From positions 1 to 14,618 of the forward strand of contig CAMPJM010000040.1 in assembly GCA_946886805.1 (NCBI GenBank): a DNA stretch of 14,618 nt, in the 5' to 3' direction. Both the position numbers and the translations under genes were made by a program. The DNA is from an uncultured Flammeovirgaceae bacterium. Its GTDB lineage: Bacteria; Bacteroidota; Bacteroidia; Cytophagales; Cyclobacteriaceae. The notes beneath the pieces are model-generated. The model saw only the letters and a program-made list of their open reading frames with translations, had not been told where the DNA came from and did no database searches. Positions 1-5,225 of the stretch are shown piece by piece. Position 1 is the first letter of the stretch. Every line of letters starts with the position of its first letter.

Positions 1-506
1 TTTCTCAAGCGGAAGCCATTCCAAGTTGGGATGAAGTAAGAAAGCTTTACTTAAGTCTTCTGGATCAAGGGGTACCTCGGAATGGAAGTTTTGATCCTTC
101 AATTTGGGATTTAATAAACGCATATGGACAAAGCAAAATTGGTAGTTTCACCACCACTTACACCGTTACTGAAGGGGATTGCAGTGATTCCACCCAACTG
201 ACCATTAGTGTTGTACCTGATTCACCCTCAGACCCTACCTGTAACCTTACAGCGGGGTCTGATAATTCCAAAACGATTACCTACTCGGAGGCCGCTGGAA
301 TTCCGAGTTGGGATGAAGCCAGGAAATTGTTTCTAAGTTTACTGGAGCCGGGAGTAAGCCGCAATGGAAGCTTTGATCCTTCGATTTGGGATCTAATAAA
401 TGACTTTAACCAACGTGGTGTGGGATCCTACTCTACTACTTACACTGTGACCGATGGAAGTTGTACAGATTCAGTGATCCTTACAATAAACGTAGTCGCT
501 GACTAA
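1..506 (+). CDS. Secreted repeat protein, 3' part (two tandem Ig/PKD-like repeats)
   Basis: The gene enters from outside the window; the first full codon is at position 3 and 167 codons run to a TAA at 504-506. Two copies of one repeat are visible with a 94-codon period (282 bases, measured between the matching sites at 81 and 363). Each copy carries IPSWDE.RKL.LSLL, then RNGSFDPSIWDLIN, then a beta-rich end with TTYTV, a Cys-x-Asp-Ser motif and LTI.VV. A linker rich in Pro, Ser and Asp with one Cys (DPTC) separates the copies, so each repeat has two cysteines that could pair. The AGSD start and TTYTV/C.DS end recall the Ig/PKD-like repeats of flavobacterial adhesins and gliding-associated proteins; the central amphipathic segment is unlike the usual versions. 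I infer an exported surface or secreted protein. The signal peptide is not in view, and no type IX sorting domain follows the last repeat. The exact function is unknown. Confidence 0.85.
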   Translation, partial: SQAEAIPSWDEVRKLYLSLLDQGVPRNGSFDPSIWDLINAYGQSKIGSFTTTYTVTEGDCSDSTQLTISVVPDSPSDPTCNLTAGSDNSKTITYSEAAGIPSWDEARKLFLSLLEPGVSRNGSFDPSIWDLINDFNQRGVGSYSTTYTVTDGSCTDSVILTINVVAD

Positions 507-530
507 AGCATTTCAGTTCAGTTTTTTATC

Positions 531-555
531 AAAGGGATCATTTGATCCCTTTTTT
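531..555 (+). terminator. Rho-independent terminator after the repeat-protein gene
   Basis: Bases 531-539 (AAAGGGATC) pair perfectly with 544-552 (GATCCCTTT) around a four-base ATTT loop. The stem is preceded by a T-run and followed by T552-T554 on the plus strand. It lies 25 bases after the stop codon at 504-506, so it should end the repeat-protein transcript and separate it from the lipoprotein gene. The rest of the gap to 755 is A+T-rich; the only promoter-like box I see there is TACTTTTC at 722-729, which is a weak match. Confidence 0.8.
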
Positions 556-755
556 CATTGCTCTTATTCAAATTTCGAATTCACCTTTTTCGATAGCAAG
601 TCTTTCTGACAAAAAATAGCAAAACACTTATCAAAATCTCACAATTCTGTTCATTCAGCGAATATTCTGGTTTTCTGACCCTTACAGCGGAATGTGGGGG
701 TGGTTTGCATGCTTCTTTTTGTACTTTTCTCGTCTTAACGACAAAAATATATACC

Positions 756-1547
756 ATGAAATCAAAATTACTTATGCTATTTTTTTGTCTTTCATTCTTT
801 GGATGCAGTGTCGAAGATGACGGACTGGAAAATATTGAAACGCTTCGCGAGCTTGACTACAGTCTCGACTCATCAAGTTGTGAACCAGTGGTTTACAATC
901 CTACAAATTCGCTAGAAGTTAAGATCACTAATGATGAGAATAATCTATACATTACTCTTAATGCTCTAGATGGATCCTTTTTGAACAAGGCTGCCATTCA
1001 TTTAGCCTCCAATGAAAATGGTTTTCCAACAGTTGGTAAAGGGAATTTACCTCATCCAAAAATGGAACACCAGATTACTTTTGATCCAAACACCACTAGT
1101 ATCACCTTACCTTACAGTATTCAGAATTTTGACGAATGTCCTGTTATTGCTGCTTTTATTACTACAACAAAGGGAGAGCAGGCCAGTTCTTCATGGGTCG
1201 GGGATTCAATCGGGGAAAGTGGCGACTGGAATTATTTTGAGTATTGTCTTCAGGATTGCAGTGTGGCAGATCCGTGTGAAGGGTTTACTGCAGGGTCAGA
1301 TAAAACTGTAGAATGGACCCTTTCACTAGCAGACGCGTTCCCCAGTTATAATTATATTGAAAACTTGTTGAAAGAATCACTTCAAGCCGGAGTATCACGC
1401 TATGGGACCTTTAGTCCATCGATCCGATATTTGGTAGAAAATGTATATGATCCAGAAAATCCCGGAACCTATACCGTCACTTATACCGTTAGTAACGAAA
1501 ATTGTGTGGATAGTATGAAGTTTACTATCAATATAGTTGAAGAGTAG
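756..1547 (+). CDS. Surface lipoprotein with Bacteroidota secreted domain and one Ig/PKD-like repeat
   Basis: The protein has 263 residues from the ATG at 756, chosen because it opens directly with a lipoprotein signal (MKSKLLMLFFCLSFFGC, lipid Cys at residue 17). A TTG at 705 in the same frame would add 17 residues before the signal and is unlikely. The mature end CSVEDD has an acidic cluster like the Bacteroidota lipoprotein export signal, so surface exposure is likely. Residues about 30-170 form a beta-rich domain ending in GDWNYFEYC; similar stretches with a Gly-x-Trp...Tyr-Phe-Glu-Tyr-Cys end occur in many flavobacterial secreted proteins, as I recall. The last 88 or so residues are a diverged copy of the repeat in the upstream gene (FTAGSD, AGVSRYGTFSPSI, GTYTVTYTV, NCVDS, FTINIV). 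The shared repeat suggests the two neighbours arose by duplication or domain exchange. The molecular role is unknown; adhesion or matrix binding is only a guess. Confidence 0.85.
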   Translation: MKSKLLMLFFCLSFFGCSVEDDGLENIETLRELDYSLDSSSCEPVVYNPTNSLEVKITNDENNLYITLNALDGSFLNKAAIHLASNENGFPTVGKGNLPHPKMEHQITFDPNTTSITLPYSIQNFDECPVIAAFITTTKGEQASSSWVGDSIGESGDWNYFEYCLQDCSVADPCEGFTAGSDKTVEWTLSLADAFPSYNYIENLLKESLQAGVSRYGTFSPSIRYLVENVYDPENPGTYTVTYTVSNENCVDSMKFTINIVEE

Positions 1548-1567
1548 CAAGCTCAATCTTTTGTAAC

Positions 1568-1608
1568 ATAAAAGCTTCGAGATATTTATCCTGAAGCTTT
1601 TATATTTT
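1568..1608 (+). terminator. Hairpin terminator after the lipoprotein gene
   Basis: ATAAAAGCTTC (1568-1578) pairs with GAAGCTTTTAT (1593-1603) as a perfect 11-bp stem with a 14-base loop, and ATTTT follows. It starts 20 bases after the lipoprotein stop and 82 bases before the first gene of the polysaccharide operon, so it should insulate the operon from upstream transcription. The T-tract is short, so it may act in either direction or be leaky. The arm AGCTTCGA (1573-1580) occurs again at 1611-1618, giving an alternative partner for the descending arm. Confidence 0.65.
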
Positions 1609-1623
1609 AGAGCTTCGATGGAA

Positions 1624-1658
1624 ATAGTATCTTTGGCCATACTATATTCATGGCCAAA
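1624..1658 (+). promoter_or_regulatory. Putative operon promoter and double inverted-repeat operator
   Basis: TATCTTTG at 1628-1635 matches the Bacteroidota -7 box TANNTTTG exactly. A weak -33 partner (TTTTAG, 1605-1610) lies 17 bases upstream. If used, transcription would begin near 1641, leaving a leader of about 9 bases. Two inverted repeats overlap this box: ATAGTAT (1624-1630) with ATACTAT (1639-1645), and TTTGGCCAT (1632-1640) with ATGGCCAAA (1650-1658). The second covers the ATG of the first operon gene. They share bases 1639-1640 and cannot both form as cruciforms or hairpins. A repressor site is the simplest reading; the presence of the symmetry is certain, its function is inferred. 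Confidence 0.5.
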
Positions 1659-2810
1659 CTTATCAGAATAACCACCGTACCCCTTTCTCTCGAAAAACTA
1701 CTCGAAGGCCAGCTTAGCTTTATGAGTCAATACTACGAGGTCATTGCGGTGTCCTCAGATGAAGCAAGGCTGGAGGCATATGGGAAACAGAATGAGGTAA
1801 AGGTATTTCATGTGGAAATGACACGTGAAATTACACCCTATAAAGATCTAAGAGCTCTTTGGAAGTTGTTTAACTATTTCCGTAAAGAAAAGCCGGAAAT
1901 TGTCCATACCCACACCCCTAAGGCCGGAATTTTAGGAATGCTTGCAGCTAAATTGGCTGGTATACCTCTCAGACTGCATACGGTTGCCGGATTGCCTCTT
2001 CTAGAGGTGAAAGGGTTAAGAAGAACACTCTTGGAAGTTGTCGAAAAAATAACCTATTTATGCGCAACAAGAGTTATTCCCAATTCTGTCGGTCTCAGAG
2101 AAATAATTTTACAGAAAAAATTTACGGACAAAAAGAAGATTGTCATGGTCGGGAATGGAAGTTCTAATGGTATAGATACTGAGTACTTCAATCCAGAAGA
2201 GATTTCCTCAGCAATAAAGGAGGATACAATCTCCAGCCTAGGGATTGCACATGAGGATTTTGTCTTCATATTCGTCGGCAGAATTGTGGCTGACAAAGGG
2301 ATAAATGAATTGGTTCAGGCCTTTGTCAAACTCCAAAAAAACAACGCAAGAGTATCACTACTCCTTGTTGGGCCCTTTGAGCAGGAACTTGACCCAGTAC
2401 GATCGGAAAATTTCGAGCTGATACATCATCATCCAAAAATTTATTCAACTGGCTTCCGGAACGATGTAAGACCATTTTTTGCAATATCAGATGCTCTGGT
2501 ATTTCCTAGCTACAGAGAAGGCTTCCCGAATGTCGTGATGCAAGCAGGCGCAATGGGACTACCTTCAATAGTTTCGGATATCAATGGGTGTAATGAGATA
2601 ATTCAGGACGGTAAAAATGGTTTGATTATACCCCCTAAGGATGAAAAGGCTTTGTTTGAAGCTATGGCCAAACTTATGGAAGACCAGAAAAGAAGAGAGT
2701 TGGTAGGGAAAGAATGCCGTTCTATCATCTGTAAGAAATATGAAAGAAAAGCGTTCTGGTCCCTTTTGTTAAGAGAATATAAAAAATTAGAAACACAATA
2801 TCTGAAATGA
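1650..2810 (+). CDS. GT4-family glycosyltransferase, PglA-like
   Basis: This 386-residue protein has a GT-B fold pattern. The N-terminal half contains HTHTPKAG (86-93) and the acceptor side; the C-terminal half has VGRIVADKGI (209-218), whose Arg211 and Lys216 are the usual sugar-nucleotide phosphate contacts, and PSYREGFPNVV (286-296). Such enzymes move a sugar from a nucleotide donor to a lipid-linked acceptor at the cytoplasmic face of the inner membrane. Its place directly before PglC-, PglD-, PglE- and PglF-like genes suggests it adds the second sugar, a HexNAc by analogy with PglA, to undecaprenyl-linked diacetylbacillosamine. The classical E-x7-E motif is changed: Glu290 is present but the second position is Gln298. 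My recollection is that related Bacteroidota enzymes also show this, so it may be a clade trait. The ATG at 1650 is embedded in a perfect inverted repeat and has no Shine-Dalgarno sequence. It is the first gene of the operon. Confidence 0.9.
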   Translation: MAKLIRITTVPLSLEKLLEGQLSFMSQYYEVIAVSSDEARLEAYGKQNEVKVFHVEMTREITPYKDLRALWKLFNYFRKEKPEIVHTHTPKAGILGMLAAKLAGIPLRLHTVAGLPLLEVKGLRRTLLEVVEKITYLCATRVIPNSVGLREIILQKKFTDKKKIVMVGNGSSNGIDTEYFNPEEISSAIKEDTISSLGIAHEDFVFIFVGRIVADKGINELVQAFVKLQKNNARVSLLLVGPFEQELDPVRSENFELIHHHPKIYSTGFRNDVRPFFAISDALVFPSYREGFPNVVMQAGAMGLPSIVSDINGCNEIIQDGKNGLIIPPKDEKALFEAMAKLMEDQKRRELVGKECRSIICKKYERKAFWSLLLREYKKLETQYLK

Positions 2811-2859
2811 TAACTTCGCCACCAATTTCTAAAAGAATTCCTGCTTATGGTAGGGCGAT

Positions 2860-3468
2860 ATGATGTATCAGACTTTCATTAAACCAATTGTTGATTTTAC
2901 AATAGCACTTCTGGCCATCGTATTTCTTTTGCCTTTGATACTTTTTATCATTGTTCTACTTTCCATTGCGAACGCCGGGGAACCATTTTTTTTACAGCGC
3001 AGACCAGGGAAAAATGGAAGAATTTTTAAAATCATCAAATTCAGGACCATGACGAACAAAACGAGTGAAGACGGAGATCTTCTCCCAGACTCTGAGCGGC
3101 TTACAACAATTGGAAAGGTCATAAGAAAAACCTCCATAGACGAAATCCCCCAGCTTTTTAACGTGCTTAAAGGGGAAATGAGTCTGGTAGGTCCACGGCC
3201 ACTTTTACCAGAATATTTGGCGATATATACCAAGGATCAGCAGAAAAGACATCTGGTAAAGCCCGGACTGACAGGATGGGCCCAGGTTAATGGCCGAAAT
3301 GCCATCAGTTGGAGCGAGAAATTAAAACTCGACGTCTGGTATGTGGAAAATATTTCCTGGAAGCTCGATCTTCGTATTATCTTTAGGACCATAAAAAAAG
3401 TAGTCTTGTCTGAGGGAGTGAATTCCAGGGATATGGCGACTACTGAACCCTTTAACGGCAAAAACTAA
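2860..3468 (+). CDS. pglC: Phosphoglycosyl transferase (PglC-like initiating sugar transferase)
   Basis: The 202-residue length is that of the small monotopic phosphoglycosyl transferases, not the larger WbaP type. Residues 8-37 form one hydrophobic helix, as in the re-entrant helix of PglC. It carries KFRTM (60-64), the catalytic Asp94-Glu95 pair in TSIDEIPQ, LVGPRPLLPEY (109-119), KPGLTGWAQVNGRN (134-147) and KLDVWYVEN (156-164), all hallmarks of the bacterial sugar transferase family. It should transfer a phospho-sugar from its UDP donor to undecaprenyl phosphate, making the first lipid-linked intermediate. The neighbouring PglD/E/F genes indicate UDP-diacetylbacillosamine as the donor, although the sequence alone does not fix the substrate. 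Two ATGs stand in tandem at 2860 and 2863; either could be used. A 49-base gap separates it from the glycosyltransferase gene, with no hairpin or clear promoter, so cotranscription is likely. The next gene starts one base after its stop. Confidence 0.92.
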   Translation: MMYQTFIKPIVDFTIALLAIVFLLPLILFIIVLLSIANAGEPFFLQRRPGKNGRIFKIIKFRTMTNKTSEDGDLLPDSERLTTIGKVIRKTSIDEIPQLFNVLKGEMSLVGPRPLLPEYLAIYTKDQQKRHLVKPGLTGWAQVNGRNAISWSEKLKLDVWYVENISWKLDLRIIFRTIKKVVLSEGVNSRDMATTEPFNGKN

Positions 3469-3469
3469 A

Positions 3470-4075
3470 ATGAATATTTACGGCGCGAGCGGACACGCAA
3501 AAGTGATTATTGATATTATTCATTCGAGAATGGAACAAATTCATCATATCATTGATGACAACACGGCCATTACAGGAATATATAGTTATCCGGTTGTTCA
3601 TGAACTCACCCCGGAAATAATGAGAAAAAAAACCATTATTGCCATAGGCAATAATGAAACAAGAAAAAGGATTGCGGAAAAATTGCAAACCTCAGCTGCA
3701 AAACCTATCCATCATGCTTCAGCGGTGGTCGACGCTACTGTTGAAATGGGAAATGGTTCTGTCGTGATGGCGAATGCAACAATCAACGCGGATACCATTA
3801 TTGGACAACACTGTATTGTAAATACCGCATCCACTATTGAACATGATTGTGTTATTGCCAATTTTGTGCATATTTCACCTAATGCTGTCCTGGCAGGGGG
3901 AGTGGTTGTTGGAGAGGGAGCTCAGATCGGAATTGGGGCTATGGTTATTCCCGGGATTCGCATAGGGAAGTGGTCCACTGTGGGAGCAGGAGCAGTTGTT
4001 ATCGAAGATGTTCCTGATTATGCCACAGTAGTAGGAAATCCTGGAAGGGTGATTAAATTCAGAGAACAGATCTAA
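3470..4075 (+). CDS. pglD: PglD-like acetyltransferase for bacillosamine synthesis
   Basis: The 201-residue protein has the two-part form of the NeuD/PglD family. Residues 1-75 are a Rossmann-like sugar-nucleotide binding domain starting NIYGASGHAKV, and residues 85-195 are a left-handed beta helix built of hexapeptide repeats (for example GVVVGEGAQIGIGAMV). Glu124-His125-Asp126 sits where PglD has its catalytic base His, and His134 follows in VHISPNAVLAGGV. The reaction expected is acetyl-CoA-dependent N-acetylation of the C4 amino group of UDP-4-amino-4,6-dideoxy-GlcNAc, giving UDP-N,N'-diacetylbacillosamine. The ATG lies one base after the pglC-like stop, and the aminotransferase ATG follows one base after its own stop, which fits translational coupling and sequential enzymes. 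A NeuD-type role in sialic or legionaminic acid synthesis is less likely here because no NeuB-type synthase is present. Confidence 0.92.
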   Translation: MNIYGASGHAKVIIDIIHSRMEQIHHIIDDNTAITGIYSYPVVHELTPEIMRKKTIIAIGNNETRKRIAEKLQTSAAKPIHHASAVVDATVEMGNGSVVMANATINADTIIGQHCIVNTASTIEHDCVIANFVHISPNAVLAGGVVVGEGAQIGIGAMVIPGIRIGKWSTVGAGAVVIEDVPDYATVVGNPGRVIKFREQI

Positions 4076-4076
4076 T

Positions 4077-5213
4077 ATGTCAAAATCCAGAATATATCTT
4101 TCGTCTCCTCATATGGGGGGTAAGGAGCAAGACTATATCTCCGAGGCTTTCGAGAAAAATTGGATTGCTCCACTAGGTCCGAATGTTACAGGTTTTGAAG
4201 AAGATATTAGAGGTTATTTGAACCATAATGTTGAAGTGGCAGCTTTGAGTTCGGGAACAGCGGCTCTCCATTTGGCATTGATTATTGCGGGGGTACAGAA
4301 AGGGGATGATGTTTTGTGTCAAAGTCTTACATTTGCCGCTTCCGCTAATCCTATCACTTATGTTGGCGCCAATCCTGTCTTCGTGGATAGCGAACCAGAA
4401 ACATTAAATATTTGTCCCAATTACCTCGAAGATGCCATCGTGGATCGCATTGCTCACGGAAAAAAACCTAAGGCAATTATTGCAGTTCATCTATATGGAA
4501 TGCCATATGATGTGGAGTCTGTAGCTCGGATAAGTAACAAATTTGGAATTCCGGTGATTGAGGATAGTGCTGAAGCTTTAGGAAGTTCCTATAAGGGCAG
4601 GAAGTGCGGAACTTTTGGCGATTGCGCTATATTGTCCTTCAATGGAAACAAAATCATTACTACATCCGGAGGTGGGGCATTGGTCACAAAAAATCCCAGT
4701 TCCAAAGAAAAGGCTATCTTTCTGGCTACACAAGCGAGAGACCAGGCCCCACATTACCAACATAGTGAAATCGGTTTCAACTATCGTTTGAGTAACGTTT
4801 GTGCTGGAATAGGAAGGGGGCAGATGGAGGTCCTGGATGAACATATAACGCTAAGAAGGCGGATGAATGAATTTTATAGTAACTTGTTTCGAGATATGAA
4901 TGGGGTGACGGTCTATAAAGAACCTGATAATGACTACTATTGTAATCACTGGTTGACAGTTGTAACCATTGATCCTGAAAAAGCGGGGTTTGACAGAGAA
5001 GAACTAAGATTGCGATTGGAAAAGGAGAATATTGAAAGCCGACCTCTGTGGAAACCGATGCATCTGCAACCCGTGTTTAGTGAGGCTCCTTTTTATGGTG
5101 GACATGTGTCCGCTAGTGCTTTTGAAAAAGGGTTGTGTCTACCTTCGGGATCCAATCTTACGGATGAGGAGAAAAAAAGAATTGAAAACACGATAACTGA
5201 ATTTCTTCGATAG
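4077..5213 (+). CDS. pglE: PLP-dependent sugar aminotransferase, PglE-like (DegT/DnrJ/EryC1 family)
   Basis: The protein has 378 residues, the usual size for DegT-family sugar aminotransferases. It shows the opening IYLSSPHMGG, the cofactor phosphate-binding SSGTAALHLAL (58-68), the pyridoxal ring-binding aspartate in IEDSAEALG (Asp163), and the Schiff-base lysine Lys192 in SFNGNKIITTSGGG. The predicted reaction is glutamate-dependent amination of the C4 keto group of UDP-4-keto-6-deoxy-GlcNAc, the product of the PglF-like dehydratase encoded next, in the cytoplasm. Its amine product is the substrate of the PglD-like enzyme encoded immediately upstream. The start ATG is one base after the previous stop, and 12 bases separate its stop from the next gene. 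Nothing looks truncated, and all key residues are in place. A perosamine or FdtB-type aminotransferase is the main alternative, but the flanking pglC, pglD and pglF homologues argue against it. Confidence 0.92.
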   Translation: MSKSRIYLSSPHMGGKEQDYISEAFEKNWIAPLGPNVTGFEEDIRGYLNHNVEVAALSSGTAALHLALIIAGVQKGDDVLCQSLTFAASANPITYVGANPVFVDSEPETLNICPNYLEDAIVDRIAHGKKPKAIIAVHLYGMPYDVESVARISNKFGIPVIEDSAEALGSSYKGRKCGTFGDCAILSFNGNKIITTSGGGALVTKNPSSKEKAIFLATQARDQAPHYQHSEIGFNYRLSNVCAGIGRGQMEVLDEHITLRRRMNEFYSNLFRDMNGVTVYKEPDNDYYCNHWLTVVTIDPEKAGFDREELRLRLEKENIESRPLWKPMHLQPVFSEAPFYGGHVSASAFEKGLCLPSGSNLTDEEKKRIENTITEFLR

Positions 5214-5225
5214 AAGAAACACTAT

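Noticed and set aside
705..755. In-frame TTG start that would lengthen the lipoprotein by 17 residues
   Set aside because: It would place polar and mixed residues before a perfect lipoprotein signal that begins at the ATG at 756.
1395..1640. Minus-strand open frame of 81 codons starting MAK, like the GT gene opposite it
   Set aside because: The similar start only reflects the inverted repeat at 1632-1658. The frame runs antisense through the repeat domain of the lipoprotein gene and has no recognisable protein features.
2868..3233. Minus-strand open frame of 121 codons inside the PglC-like gene
   Set aside because: It is a shadow of a strongly conserved plus-strand gene and shows no motifs of its own.
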